A stretch of DNA of 64,000 nucleotides, from positions 488,746-552,745 of the forward strand of contig NZ_FQUT01000002.1 in NCBI RefSeq assembly GCF_900129245.1. The letters are read 5' to 3'. A program made the translations under genes and the position numbers. Below, piece by piece: positions 51,000-60,605 of this stretch. The notes beneath the pieces are model-generated. The model made no database searches and was not told the DNA's origin. It saw nothing but the letters and a program-made list of their open reading frames with translations. How positions within the stretch are numbered: the stretch's first letter is position 1; each line of letters starts with the position of its first letter. The stretch is from Chryseobacterium arachidis (GTDB lineage: Bacteria > Bacteroidota > Bacteroidia > Flavobacteriales > Weeksellaceae).

Positions 51000-52733
51000 T
51001 TACAACAACCCTTTAATATGCTTATAATTCGTTTTTACCGTATCCAAAGCTTCCTCCATTTTTCCGCCAAGCATAAGCTGCGCCATAGATTTTGTCATGC
51101 CAATAACCTGATCAAATTCGATTTTGGGAGGCAATGCCAATGCATTTGGATTGGTGAAAATATTTAACAGATATGGCCCGTTATAGTCAAGACATTCTTT
51201 AATGGCAGCTTCCACTTCTTCAGGTTTGTGAACATTTTTCCCGGGATATCCCATGGCATGGGCAATCATTGCAAAATCAGGATTAATCATATCTGTCTCA
51301 TTGTCCGGCATTCCGCCCACTTCCATTTCGAGCTTTACCATTCCCAGCGCTCTGTTGTTGAAAACAATTAATTTTACAGGCAATTTATATTGGAAAATAG
51401 TCGCCATATCTCCTAATAACATTGATAATCCGCCATCTCCGCACATTGCAATTACTTGTCTTTCCGGATGAGCTAAAGAAGCGCCAATCGCCATGGGCAT
51501 TGCATTTGCCATCGAACCGTGATTAAATGAACCTAACATTTTTCTTGCACCCGTTCCTGTAATATATCTTGCACCCCAAACACAGCACATCCCTGTATCA
51601 ACCGTGAAAATGGCATCGTTTTTAGCTAATTTATCTAAAGTATAGGCTACAAATTCGGGCTGAATGGCATTTTCCGTTCCCGAATCTTTTACATAAGTCA
51701 ATTGAGTTTCCTTTACTTTTCCATAGAATTCTAATTGCTGATTCAGGAAATGAATATCCGTTTTTTCTTTTAACAAAGGTAATAATGCTTTAATAGTTTC
51801 CTTCACATCACCTGTTAACCCTAACTCTAATTTTGCCCTTCTTCCCAATCGCTCAGGGCTTTCATCAATCTGAACAATTTTATTTTTAACAGGCATGAAT
51901 TTCTGGTATGGAAAATCGGTTCCCAAAAGAATCAGCAAATCTGCTTCATGCATTGCGTGATAAGCTGAAGGCAGACCTAGCAGACCCGTTAGCCCTACTT
52001 CATTAGGATTATTCGGCTGAATTGCCATTTTCCCACGGAAAGAATATCCTACAGGAGCTTTTAAATATTTCGACAACTCTATAACTTCAACATTTGCGTG
52101 TTCAGCACCGATTCCGCAATAAATGGTAACTTTTTCGCTCTCATTAATTAAACCTGCCAATTGAGCCAATTCATCATCAGAAGGACGAATAATTGGATTT
52201 GTTTTAAATATTTTATTGGACGTAGCAGCTTCCTCAGCATCCAACTCGGAAATATCCCCCGGAAGACCAATTACCGCTACTCCTTTTTTGGAAATCGCAT
52301 GCTGAATTGCCGTTTGCACAGTTCTTTGAACCTGCTCAGCCCTTGTAATCATTTGGTTATAGTGACTGCAGTCGTCAAATAATTTTATGGTATTGGTTTC
52401 CTGAAAATAATCCATTCCCATTTCTTCACTCGGAATCGTAGAAGCAATCACCAACATCGGAACATGAGAACGATGCGCTTCATAAACCCCATTAATTAAA
52501 TGAACGTGCCCGGGACCGCAACTTCCCGCACAAACCGCAAAACCATCGAGTTCTGCTTCTGCCGCCGCCGCATAAGCACCAACCTCTTCATGCCTCACAT
52601 GAATCCACTCAATGCTGCTTTTTTTCACGGCAATATTCAGATGATTGAGACTATCTCCCGTTACCGCATATATTCTTTTTACATTTGCATTTTCGAGCAT
52701 TTCAACAATTTGCTCTGCTACATTTTTAGCCAT
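51000..52733 (-). CDS. poxB: Thiamine-diphosphate-dependent pyruvate oxidase/dehydrogenase (PoxB-like)
   Basis: This 577-residue ThDP- and FAD-type enzyme resembles E. coli PoxB, which oxidises pyruvate to acetate and CO2 and passes electrons to quinone. The N-terminal ThDP-activating Glu is in HVRHEEVGAYAAAAEA, and the C-terminal ThDP motif is MCGDGGLSMLLGDM...FNNRALG. The last residues (MEEALDTVKTNYKHIKGLL) are amphipathic, as needed for membrane binding. Other ThDP oxidases (for example acetolactate synthase) are less likely given the overall match. Confidence 0.92.
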   Translation of the reverse strand: MAKNVAEQIVEMLENANVKRIYAVTGDSLNHLNIAVKKSSIEWIHVRHEEVGAYAAAAEAELDGFAVCAGSCGPGHVHLINGVYEAHRSHVPMLVIASTIPSEEMGMDYFQETNTIKLFDDCSHYNQMITRAEQVQRTVQTAIQHAISKKGVAVIGLPGDISELDAEEAATSNKIFKTNPIIRPSDDELAQLAGLINESEKVTIYCGIGAEHANVEVIELSKYLKAPVGYSFRGKMAIQPNNPNEVGLTGLLGLPSAYHAMHEADLLILLGTDFPYQKFMPVKNKIVQIDESPERLGRRAKLELGLTGDVKETIKALLPLLKEKTDIHFLNQQLEFYGKVKETQLTYVKDSGTENAIQPEFVAYTLDKLAKNDAIFTVDTGMCCVWGARYITGTGARKMLGSFNHGSMANAMPMAIGASLAHPERQVIAMCGDGGLSMLLGDMATIFQYKLPVKLIVFNNRALGMVKLEMEVGGMPDNETDMINPDFAMIAHAMGYPGKNVHKPEEVEAAIKECLDYNGPYLLNIFTNPNALALPPKIEFDQVIGMTKSMAQLMLGGKMEEALDTVKTNYKHIKGLL

Positions 52734-52878
52734 AATAATATTTTTGATGGTTGTTTGGACTTGGAAAATTGGATAGGAATGAACTAAATATCTCTTTCAA
52801 GACACTTATTCTTTATCAAATTTAGGGAATAATAAATGTTTTAGATACTTCCCGACATTAAAATTTCCTTATAAAAGC

Positions 52879-52913
52879 AAAAAAAAAGACCCTGCAGAAA
52901 GCAAAGTCTTTTC
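52879..52913 (-). terminator. Hairpin terminator after the 137-residue gene
   Basis: AAAAGAC pairs with GTCTTTT with an inner TGC/GCA pairing. On the minus strand a T run follows. It lies 20 bp after the stop at 52933. Confidence 0.7.
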
Positions 52914-52932
52914 TATTATTTTTCAAAGTTTA

Positions 52933-53346
52933 TCATCTGTTATCTGCCGTTAAATTTACTCTGTCATCAAAAGATTTATATCCTCTTGAAAAGCTTAATC
53001 CAACAGAAACATTCTCTTTTTTTCCAGATGTAAATTGCTTTTTCATTCTTGAAAAATCCCTTTTCACTTCTCTTTCAAAAGTTAAATCAAAAATTTCGGG
53101 ATAAATTTTCACGTTTGAAATATTACCTTTTTCATCAACGGAAAAATCAAGTTTAAAATCACCTAAGACCTGATAAGCATTGGCGGTATACTGTAAATTT
53201 CCCGCTAAATCCTGCTTAAATTTATCAAGCCCGTTAGGATAAACTTTTTCTATCTGATCTTTATCAGCCTTAACATCTATTTTTGTCTGCTGAGAAAAGG
53301 CTGAAGCAAAACTCATTATTGCCACTATCGAAAGTATTTTTTTCAT
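52933..53346 (-). CDS. Secreted hypothetical protein, TonB-C-like fold
   Basis: This 137-residue protein has a signal peptide (IVAIMSFASAFSQ). The mature part has the beta-alpha-beta feel of a TonB C-terminal domain (DFKLDFSVDEKGNISNVKIYPE), a resemblance noted in many small Bacteroidota periplasmic proteins. No energy-coupling motif is seen. It lies 47 bp downstream of lysA on the same strand and has its own terminator. Confidence 0.7.
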   Translation of the reverse strand: MKKILSIVAIMSFASAFSQQTKIDVKADKDQIEKVYPNGLDKFKQDLAGNLQYTANAYQVLGDFKLDFSVDEKGNISNVKIYPEIFDLTFEREVKRDFSRMKKQFTSGKKENVSVGLSFSRGYKSFDDRVNLTADNR

Positions 53347-53393
53347 AAAACATTGATATTTTGTTCTATAAAGATACTTTTTTTGAGGAAAAT

Positions 53394-54593
53394 TTACAAT
53401 ACTTCAATCTGATTTCTCAAAAGATCTTCAAATTCGTCTCGTTTTCTTATTAAATGGGCTTTACCGTCTAAGAAAAGAACTTCAGCAGGCTTTAATCTTG
53501 AATTAAAGTTCGAACTCATTTCGAAACCATAAGCTCCTGCATTATGGAATACCAAGGTATCCCCCTCTCTTACTTCATTTAGCTTTCTGTCCCAGGCAAA
53601 AGTGTCTGTTTCACAAATATTTCCTACAACCGTATAAATTCTCTCTGCCCCTTTTGGATTAGATAAATTTTCAATCTGATGATAAGAATCGTAAAACATC
53701 GGACGGATTAAATGATTGAAACCTGAGTTTACTCCAACAAAAACCGTAGCCGTTGTTTGTTTGATAACATTAGCTTTCACCAATAAATATCCACTTTTTC
53801 CAACCAGGAATTTCCCCGGTTCAAACCATAGCTCAAATTTTTTACCCGTTGATTTTGAAAATTCTGAGATTACTTTTTCCACCTTTTTACCCAACGTTTT
53901 CACGTCTGTTTCCTCTTCGCTGTCCTGATAAGGTATTTTGAAACCGCTTCCCATATCCAGATACTTCAGATTTGGAAAATGTTCCGACAACTCCAGCATA
54001 ATATCCAATGCCTGCAGGAAAACTTCGGGATCTTTGATCTCGCTTCCTGTATGCATGTGAAGCCCTTCCACATTTAGGTTGGTAGACTTCATCACTCTCT
54101 CGATGTGGCGAACCTGATGAATGGAAATACCAAATTTACTATCGATATGACCTGTTGAAATTTTATAATTTCCACCCGCGAAAATATGCGGATTGATTCT
54201 TACTAAAATCGGGTATGTATTTCCGTATTTATTCCCGAATTGCTCAAGAATAGAGATGTTATCGATATTAATATGTACTCCGAACGTCATTGCCTCCTCA
54301 ATTTCCGCTAAGTCTACACAATTTGGAGTAAATAATATTTTTTCTTTCGGGAATCCTGCCTTAAGACCAAGCTTTACTTCATTAATCGAAACACAATCCA
54401 AAGAAGCGCCCAAGTTCTTGACATACTTCAGGATGTTGATGTTTGTCAGTGCTTTCGCTGCATAGAAGAACTTTGTGTGTTTTAAAAAAGAAGATGTAAG
54501 TTTCTCGTATTGAGTTTTAATAGATTCCGCATCATAAACATACACCGGCGTACCAAATTCATTGGCAATCTTTAGCAAATCTTTTGAATTCAT
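53394..54593 (-). CDS. lysA: Diaminopimelate decarboxylase
   Basis: This 399-residue PLP enzyme carries out the last step of lysine synthesis, decarboxylating meso-diaminopimelate. PLP-binding Lys lies in KFFYAAKAL, with further family motifs MHTGSEI, GSGFKIPY, EPGKFLVG and CETDTFAWDR near the active site. The length is typical. It is preceded by an exact -7 promoter element. Confidence 0.96.
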   Translation of the reverse strand: MNSKDLLKIANEFGTPVYVYDAESIKTQYEKLTSSFLKHTKFFYAAKALTNINILKYVKNLGASLDCVSINEVKLGLKAGFPKEKILFTPNCVDLAEIEEAMTFGVHINIDNISILEQFGNKYGNTYPILVRINPHIFAGGNYKISTGHIDSKFGISIHQVRHIERVMKSTNLNVEGLHMHTGSEIKDPEVFLQALDIMLELSEHFPNLKYLDMGSGFKIPYQDSEEETDVKTLGKKVEKVISEFSKSTGKKFELWFEPGKFLVGKSGYLLVKANVIKQTTATVFVGVNSGFNHLIRPMFYDSYHQIENLSNPKGAERIYTVVGNICETDTFAWDRKLNEVREGDTLVFHNAGAYGFEMSSNFNSRLKPAEVLFLDGKAHLIRKRDEFEDLLRNQIEVL

Positions 54594-54632
54594 AATAAAT
54601 TAAGTAAAACTTCTTTTTTGATTAAGAAAGTG

Positions 54633-54640
54633 CAAAGGTA
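54633..54640 (-). promoter_or_regulatory. -7 promoter element for lysA
   Basis: TACCTTTG on the minus strand matches TAnnTTTG and lies 39 bases before the lysA start. No clear -33 is seen. Confidence 0.55.
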
Positions 54641-54746
54641 GTGAGAAATTGTTTATAATTTAAAATCAATCATATAGAAGATTATACTTAAATTTTTAAT
54701 TAAAAAGAATAAAAAACTTTTAATCTTTCTAAAAAAGCATTTTATT

Positions 54747-54945
54747 CTATCCTTTCAGCCAATTTCCAATTAAAATAGTTAGAGTTAAAATTATTAAAAA
54801 CGTAATGACGGAAATAGGATTTGCAAAATTCACGGTCCATCCCAGACCAAATTTCTTCGGTGGAAACAGTCTCTTATCTTCTTTGTTGTAATAGAAGTTC
54901 CCCAATTTCCATGGAGAAAGATTCTTTTTTTAAATGATCCGTCAT
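54747..54945 (-). pseudogene. DUF5808-like small membrane protein, one-base frameshift
   Basis: Starting at the ATG at 54945, the frame begins MTDHLK and stops early. Shifting by one base at a run of seven A (minus strand; T at 54925-54931) restores a 65-residue protein. It contains LGNFYYNKEDKRLFPPKKFG and GLGWTVNFANP, as in DUF5808-type proteins, followed by one membrane segment and the end IGNWLKG. The 199-bp length is 66 codons plus one base. This may be a true pseudogene, a sequencing error in a homopolymer, or a slippage-controlled gene. Confidence 0.75.
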
Positions 54946-54961
54946 CTTATGATGATTACTA

Positions 54962-56185
54962 TTATTTCGGTAAGGGAAGAGTCTCGAAATCACCTCTTAA
55001 TAAAGCCAATTGCAGTTCATTCACCAAATCCGATGATTGAAACTGCAAATCAATTTTTAACTTAGACAGCTTGCTTAATGTCTGAATTTGTGTAAACAGT
55101 TCATAAAAACCGTACGAAACCACTTTGCCGTTTTCTATTATTAAAAACAGTTTTTCGCCTAATTTTCTGCCTTGTCCCAACCAAAGTTCATTTCTTTTTT
55201 TAAAATCAATTTTTTTCTTGAAAACTTCAATGTCATTATATTCATCAAGCTTTGTAATAAACTCAACCGCTTTTGCTCCCTGTGTGAAAGATCTGAATTT
55301 CAGAATGGGTTTTTCAACTTTGTTCAGCTTATTTTTTTCAACAAGATATTTGTCGTTTCTGTAATAAAGACCAAATGCCAACGGATCTCTTTTCTTAATA
55401 CCTTTAGAGTTAAGAATTAATTTAGCAATAATATCAGTTCCCGTAAGTTCATAATTGATCTGCTCAACATCTTTTTGAATGGTTTCCCATTTTTTAGACT
55501 TGGAATTGAAAACCTTTTTCGAAAATTTATTGATATCCTGAACATGATCGGAAAAAATTATTTTTCCGGCTTCATTCTGAAAATAGACAAATCCTTTTTC
55601 GTTCGGAAGATCCTGCGTTAACTCTTTGATTTTATTGATGTACGTCTTCGCATTGGTTTCATCGTGTTGCTTCTGAATAATTTCGTTTTCAGTATCTTTC
55701 GAAATCAACAGCTTAAACAATTCCAATGTTGCACGGGCATCTCCTTCCGCCCTGTGATGATTTGTAAGAGGAATTCCTAAAGATTTCACCAGTTTTCCGA
55801 GAGAATAGCTTACCTCATCAGGAATAAGTTTTTTAGCTAAAGGAATTGTATCTAACGTATTGATTTTAAACTCATAACCAAGCCTTTGAAAGGATTGGCG
55901 AAGCATTCTGTAATCGAAATCAATATTGTGCCCTACCAATGTTGTACTCTCCGTAATTTCAACAATTCTTCTTGCAATTTCATGAAATTTCGGAGCCGTT
56001 TTAACCATTTTAGGAGTAATATTGGTAAGTTTCTGCACAAAAGGAGTAATATCGCTTTCCGGATTTACAAGTGAAATGAATTGATCTACAATCTTCTGAC
56101 CATCATATCTGTAAATAGCAACATCAATAATGCATTCTTTCCTGTAACCTGCACCATTACTCTCTATGTCAATTATTGAATACAT
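54962..56185 (-). CDS. DnaQ-like 3'-5' exonuclease with a degenerate GIY-YIG domain
   Basis: In this 407-residue protein, residues 1-165 form a DEDD exonuclease domain: DIESNG (Asp6, Glu8), HNIDFD near 92 and HRAEGDA near 142, the last with the catalytic His and Asp. Residues from about 195 resemble the GIY-YIG nuclease fold as in Cho/UvrC-fused proteins, but the motif reads GFVYF and KIIFSD, so key residues look changed. It probably acts in DNA repair or as a proofreading-like subunit. It overlaps nothing and lies 16 bp after the frameshifted gene. Confidence 0.9.
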   Translation of the reverse strand: MYSIIDIESNGAGYRKECIIDVAIYRYDGQKIVDQFISLVNPESDITPFVQKLTNITPKMVKTAPKFHEIARRIVEITESTTLVGHNIDFDYRMLRQSFQRLGYEFKINTLDTIPLAKKLIPDEVSYSLGKLVKSLGIPLTNHHRAEGDARATLELFKLLISKDTENEIIQKQHDETNAKTYINKIKELTQDLPNEKGFVYFQNEAGKIIFSDHVQDINKFSKKVFNSKSKKWETIQKDVEQINYELTGTDIIAKLILNSKGIKKRDPLAFGLYYRNDKYLVEKNKLNKVEKPILKFRSFTQGAKAVEFITKLDEYNDIEVFKKKIDFKKRNELWLGQGRKLGEKLFLIIENGKVVSYGFYELFTQIQTLSKLSKLKIDLQFQSSDLVNELQLALLRGDFETLPLPK

Positions 56186-56536
56186 TTAAATTTTTACAAC
56201 TTCTTTTTTAATTTTTACAATATTCATCATCAAAAGCCCCATACTTAATGATATTAAGCTGATAACATAACCCATGCCATACATCCAGAACGGTTCTGTT
56301 TTATTTTGCTGAATCCACTGCAAATTAGATATAAAAACAGCAACCAGAATATAGAAGCAGATTAGAGAAATAATTCCTCCAAAAATTTTGTACATCCATT
56401 TCCTGTTGACTAATAGAGGCAATCCTGCTAAAATAAGAAAAATTAAATCAATAAAACGAAAACCGACATGAATACTGTCCATAATTAAATTAAGGGCAGC
56501 TAACACGATAAAGTAAAATGATGCCAGTTTTTTCAT
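56186..56536 (-). CDS. Small membrane protein, 116 aa
   Basis: A hydrophobic protein with four membrane segments (about 5-20, 27-42, 55-73, 87-108) and a short basic tail. I start it at 56536 (MKKLASF), which gives a normal inner-membrane topology, rather than at 56557. I recognise no family. Its stop abuts the exonuclease gene start with no gap, so the two are co-transcribed. Confidence 0.72.
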   Translation of the reverse strand: MKKLASFYFIVLAALNLIMDSIHVGFRFIDLIFLILAGLPLLVNRKWMYKIFGGIISLICFYILVAVFISNLQWIQQNKTEPFWMYGMGYVISLISLSMGLLMMNIVKIKKEVVKI

Positions 56537-56579
56537 ATTTATTCCTATAATTCCCAAAAATTACAAATTTATCACCTGC

Positions 56580-58106
56580 TTACCTTCTTCTTCCGCCCAG
56601 ACCAAGCATCCCTAAAATAGCTTTTGCCCCTTCACGCATTAATGTACTGGTAAAAGTTCTTCCCGCCTTACTTTGCAACACCTGTTCGAGCATTCCAGGC
56701 TCTTCTTTTACCGGCTTTATTTTTTGGCCGGGAGCAGCCTGCTGAGCAGCCTGTTCCATTCTGCTGACTAAAATTTCGTAGGCAGATTCATTATCAACCA
56801 CCTTTTCGTATTTAGCAACTAAGGCAGAATTATTGGTCAATGCCGTGATTTCCGCATCATCCAGAACATCCATTCTTGATTCCGGAGAAATTAGATAGGT
56901 ATGCACCAGCGGTGTCGGAATTCCTTTTTCATCCAAAGCCGTCACAAACGCTTCCCCGATTCCTAAATTCTGGATTAAAGTAGAAGCATCGTAAAATTCA
57001 GTGGTAGGATAATTTTCTACCGCTTTTGAAATTTCTTTCTTATCTTTTGCCGTAAATCCTCTCAACGCATGCTGAATTTTTAATCCCAACTGAGAAAGCA
57101 CTGCTTCAGGAACATCGCCCGGAATCTGTGTAATAAAATAAATACCGACACCTTTTGAACGGATCAGTTTTACCATCGTTTCGATCTGAGAAACCAACGC
57201 TTTTGAAGATTCATCAAAAATCAAATGCGCTTCATCAATAAACAGAACCAGTTTCGGTTTTCCACTGTCTCCTACCTCCGGGAAAGTCATATAGATTTCG
57301 GCAAAAAGCGACAACATAAACGTTGAAAACAATTGCGGCTTACTTTGGATATCAGCAACTCTAAGAATATTCACAACGCCTTTTCCGTCTCTTGTTTCCA
57401 ACAAGTCATGAACATCAAAGCTTAATTCCCCGAAGAAACTTGCAGCACCCTGCTGTTCCAATGCAACGATCGATCTTAAAATTGCCCCTAAAGAAGCAGA
57501 TGCGATTGAACCGTAGTTTGATGAAAGCTCAGCTTTTCCCTGAGCATTTTCTGTGACGTATTGCAGAACTTTTTTAAGGTCATTCAGATCAATTAAAGGC
57601 AATCCCTTATCATCACAATATTTAAATACAATAGACATAATACTTTGCTGGGTATCATTCAACTGTAAAATTTTACTTAATAAAACAGGTCCGAACTCTG
57701 TAACGGTTGCTCTCAGCTTCACCCCTCTTTCTCCTGAAATCGTCATCAGCTCCACAGGAAAAGCCTGAGGATTGTAAGGAAGCTGTGTTTTTGCGTATCT
57801 CTCCCGAATGGCGGGATTCTCTGTCCCCGCCTCTGCAATCCCCGAAAAATCTCCCTTAATATCCAGCACCAGAGAAGGAATTCCCTGATGAGAAAGCTGT
57901 TCTGCAAAAACCTGTAATGTTTTTGTTTTTCCAGTTCCGGTTGCTCCGGCAATAAGACCGTGACGGTTAATTGTCTTTAAAGGAATCGTAACGTTGACTT
58001 CAGGAACTACTCCCCCGTTCAACATTCCTTTTCCTAATATAATGTGATCTCCTTTCGGAGTGTATCTAGCATTTAATTCTTCGATAAATTGTGTTTTGTC
58101 TGCCAT
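56580..58106 (-). CDS. HerA-like helicase/ATPase (DUF853 family)
   Basis: This 508-residue P-loop ATPase has Walker A GATGTGKTKT (52-61), Walker B KLVLFIDEAHLIF, a sensor-like FITQIPGDVPEAVL segment and the GLAG/RGFTAKD region, matching the bacterial DUF853 branch of the HerA/FtsK superfamily. The tail is rich in Gln and Ala. HerA relatives translocate on DNA and pair with nucleases. A DnaQ-like exonuclease gene lies two genes downstream, but a functional link is only suggested. Confidence 0.92.
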   Translation of the reverse strand: MADKTQFIEELNARYTPKGDHIILGKGMLNGGVVPEVNVTIPLKTINRHGLIAGATGTGKTKTLQVFAEQLSHQGIPSLVLDIKGDFSGIAEAGTENPAIRERYAKTQLPYNPQAFPVELMTISGERGVKLRATVTEFGPVLLSKILQLNDTQQSIMSIVFKYCDDKGLPLIDLNDLKKVLQYVTENAQGKAELSSNYGSIASASLGAILRSIVALEQQGAASFFGELSFDVHDLLETRDGKGVVNILRVADIQSKPQLFSTFMLSLFAEIYMTFPEVGDSGKPKLVLFIDEAHLIFDESSKALVSQIETMVKLIRSKGVGIYFITQIPGDVPEAVLSQLGLKIQHALRGFTAKDKKEISKAVENYPTTEFYDASTLIQNLGIGEAFVTALDEKGIPTPLVHTYLISPESRMDVLDDAEITALTNNSALVAKYEKVVDNESAYEILVSRMEQAAQQAAPGQKIKPVKEEPGMLEQVLQSKAGRTFTSTLMREGAKAILGMLGLGGRRR

Positions 58107-58360
58107 TTGATTTTTTTAACAGTTAAATATAAAAAGTTTACAACGAAAATACGGCTGTCATCACGATTTTATTTCAATGGGAAATATAAAATTATCTTTA
58201 GCTTCACATTTAAATTTTTGAATTTTAGAATGCTAATTGAGTCCGTCTGTATTTATAGATTAATTCTATTAGTATAGATTTTTTTATTTTAGCTTGTTTT
58301 AAAAAAATAAACACGATTTTTGTATTTCAAATAAAACATTAAAACGGATACAATCACATC

Positions 58361-59770
58361 ATGAAAGTTGAACAAATATATACAGGATGTCTGGCTCAGG
58401 GCGCATATTATATCGTCTCTGAAAATGAAGCGGCAATTATTGATCCACTAAGAGAAGTAAAACCCTATCTGGATCGTTTGGAGAAAGACAATGTAACATT
58501 AAAATATATTTTTGAAACACACTTCCATGCAGATTTTGTCTCGGGACATTTGGATTTAAGCCAGAAAACAGGAGCCCCGATTGTTTACGGACCAACCGCA
58601 CAACCTGAATTTGAAGCTACCATCGCAGAAGATAACCAGATTTTCGAAATCGGAAAAGTAAAAATAAAAGCTCTACATACGCCTGGGCATACATTGGAAA
58701 GCACCACCTACCTTCTGATCGATGAAAATGGTGTTGAAACAGCGATCTTCACAGGAGACACTCTGTTTTTAGGCGATGTCGGAAGACCCGATCTTGCCCA
58801 GAAAGCAGGAAGTCTTACCCAGGAAGATCTTGCAGGAATTTTATACGACAGTCTTCATGCTAAAATTTTGCCGTTAGACGACAGCATCACCGTTTATCCG
58901 GCTCATGGTGCAGGGTCAGCTTGCGGAAAAAACATGCAGAAAGAGACGGTTGATATTTTAGGAAACCAAAAAAAGACAAACTATGCTCTTAATCAACCGG
59001 ATAAAGAATCTTTCATTAAAGAGGTTTTAGACGGATTAACGGCTCCACCAAAATATTTCGGGATGAATGTTGCTCTAAACAAAGGCGGTTACGAAAGTCT
59101 TGATACCGTTATGGATAAGGGGTTAACGCCAGTTTCCGTTGAAGATTTTGAAGCGTACGCAGAAGAAACCGGAGCATTGATTTTAGACACAAGAAGCCCG
59201 GGCGAATTCCACAAAGGTTTTGTTCCAAACTCTGTAAATATTGGTTTAAAAGGAGATTTTGCCCCTTGGGTTGGAACCCTGATTGTTGATGTAAAACATC
59301 CTTTATTATTAATTGTTGATGAAGGAACTGAAGAAGAAGCCATTACAAGGTTAAGCCGAGTGGGATTTGATCATGTTCTAGGCTATTTAAAAGGTGGATT
59401 TGAAGCATGGAAAAACGGAGGAAAAGAAACCGATGAGGTGAAAAGAATTTCTCCGGCAGAATTTGCAGAACAATTCAACAAAGACTCAAAGGTAATCGAC
59501 GTAAGAAAACCAACAGAATATTCTGCAGAACACATTGATAATGCCTACAGCAAACCCTTGGACACAATCAGCGATTGGGTACATACCATTGATGACTCTG
59601 AGCATTTCTTTCTTCACTGCGCTGGAGGCTACAGAAGCATGATTGCAGCAAGCATCCTTAATTCACACGGAATCAGGAACTTTACAGAAATCGAAGGAGG
59701 GTTCAACGGAATTAAAAAAACAGAAAAATTCCCGACTTCTGATTTTGTCTGCCAATCGAAAATAGTTTAA
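58361..59770 (+). CDS. MBL-fold persulfide dioxygenase-like protein fused to two rhodanese domains
   Basis: In this 469-residue protein the metallo-beta-lactamase domain (1-245) has ligands His54, His56 and Asp58 in THFHADFVSGH, His in HTPGHTLES and Asp in FTGDTLF, as in ETHE1/CstB enzymes that oxidise glutathione or coenzyme A persulfide. The first rhodanese domain (about 255-345) has no Cys in the active-site loop (LLLIVDEGTEE) and must be inactive. The second (360-465) has Cys420 in HCAGGYRS. It should remove sulfide-derived persulfides. It is followed 7 bp later by another rhodanese gene. Confidence 0.93.
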   Translation: MKVEQIYTGCLAQGAYYIVSENEAAIIDPLREVKPYLDRLEKDNVTLKYIFETHFHADFVSGHLDLSQKTGAPIVYGPTAQPEFEATIAEDNQIFEIGKVKIKALHTPGHTLESTTYLLIDENGVETAIFTGDTLFLGDVGRPDLAQKAGSLTQEDLAGILYDSLHAKILPLDDSITVYPAHGAGSACGKNMQKETVDILGNQKKTNYALNQPDKESFIKEVLDGLTAPPKYFGMNVALNKGGYESLDTVMDKGLTPVSVEDFEAYAEETGALILDTRSPGEFHKGFVPNSVNIGLKGDFAPWVGTLIVDVKHPLLLIVDEGTEEEAITRLSRVGFDHVLGYLKGGFEAWKNGGKETDEVKRISPAEFAEQFNKDSKVIDVRKPTEYSAEHIDNAYSKPLDTISDWVHTIDDSEHFFLHCAGGYRSMIAASILNSHGIRNFTEIEGGFNGIKKTEKFPTSDFVCQSKIV

Positions 59771-59777
59771 AAACAAA

Positions 59778-60152
59778 ATGAAAGGGAAAATTTTTGGAAT
59801 CATTCTTGCATCAAATTTTCTAATAAGTGCCTGTAAAACAGCAAACGGCACAGAATCCCCAAAGGCCAACATCAAAGAAGTTATCAACAGTTCAGATGTA
59901 GTTTTGGTGGATGTAAGAGTTCCGGAACAGTATGCGGAAGAAACAGTAAAAAATGCCATAAACATTCCCTTAGCCGAAATTCAGACTAGCGCTGAATTGT
60001 TGAAAGGAAAAAAGGTCGTGGTATTTTGCAATAAAGGAATTCAGGCTGATCAGGCAGTGGAAATTTTAAAGAAAAACGGTGTAGAAGTTTACGATGGTAC
60101 AAGTTTACAAAACGTAAAAGCCATTCAGAACGAAAAATATGCAGGAAAATAA
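59778..60152 (+). CDS. Rhodanese-like lipoprotein
   Basis: This 124-residue protein has a lipoprotein signal (NFLISAC, lipid Cys about 19) and one rhodanese domain with the active-site loop FCNKGIQ, Cys near residue 85. It is therefore a membrane-tethered sulfurtransferase in the periplasm, complementary to the cytoplasmic fusion protein encoded 7 bp upstream. The pair suggests handling of sulfane sulfur on both sides of the membrane, which is inference. Confidence 0.9.
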   Translation: MKGKIFGIILASNFLISACKTANGTESPKANIKEVINSSDVVLVDVRVPEQYAEETVKNAINIPLAEIQTSAELLKGKKVVVFCNKGIQADQAVEILKKNGVEVYDGTSLQNVKAIQNEKYAGK

Positions 60153-60305
60153 TTAATTATAAATCAAATCACACTTTAGTTTACTGAGAAAATAAGCATC
60201 TTTAAAGACACAAAGTTTCGACACTTTCGAATCATTCTTTTAAGTGATTTTAAATTTCAGCTTTACCTCTTTCTAAACTAAAGTGTTTCTAATAAAAACT
60301 CAGCT

Positions 60306-60605
60306 ATGTCACAAAAATTTCAGGAAATTATAGATTCCGAAAGACCGGTTTTAATCGACTTTTTTGCAACCTGGTGCCAACCATGTAAAGTGCAGTCTTC
60401 GGTTTTAAATACAGTAAAAGAAAATGTAGGGGAAGGCGCAAGAATCATCAAAGTAGATGTAGACCAATACCCTGCTTTAGCCAGCCAATATGGTGTCCGG
60501 GGTGTTCCGACGCTTGCGATCTTCAAAAAAGGAGAATTACTCTATAAAGAAAGTGGTGTGCACGATGTGAATACACTCACACAACTTTTACAACAATATG
60601 CTTAA
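60306..60605 (+). CDS. trxA: Thioredoxin
   Basis: This 99-residue protein has a thioredoxin fold with ATWCQPCK (Cys24, Cys27) and the cis-Pro loop RGVPTLAIF. There is no signal peptide, so it is cytoplasmic. The CQPC active site differs from CGPC and may shift the redox potential. It lies 153 bp downstream of the rhodanese lipoprotein and may supply reducing power to the sulfur module. Confidence 0.93.
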   Translation: MSQKFQEIIDSERPVLIDFFATWCQPCKVQSSVLNTVKENVGEGARIIKVDVDQYPALASQYGVRGVPTLAIFKKGELLYKESGVHDVNTLTQLLQQYA

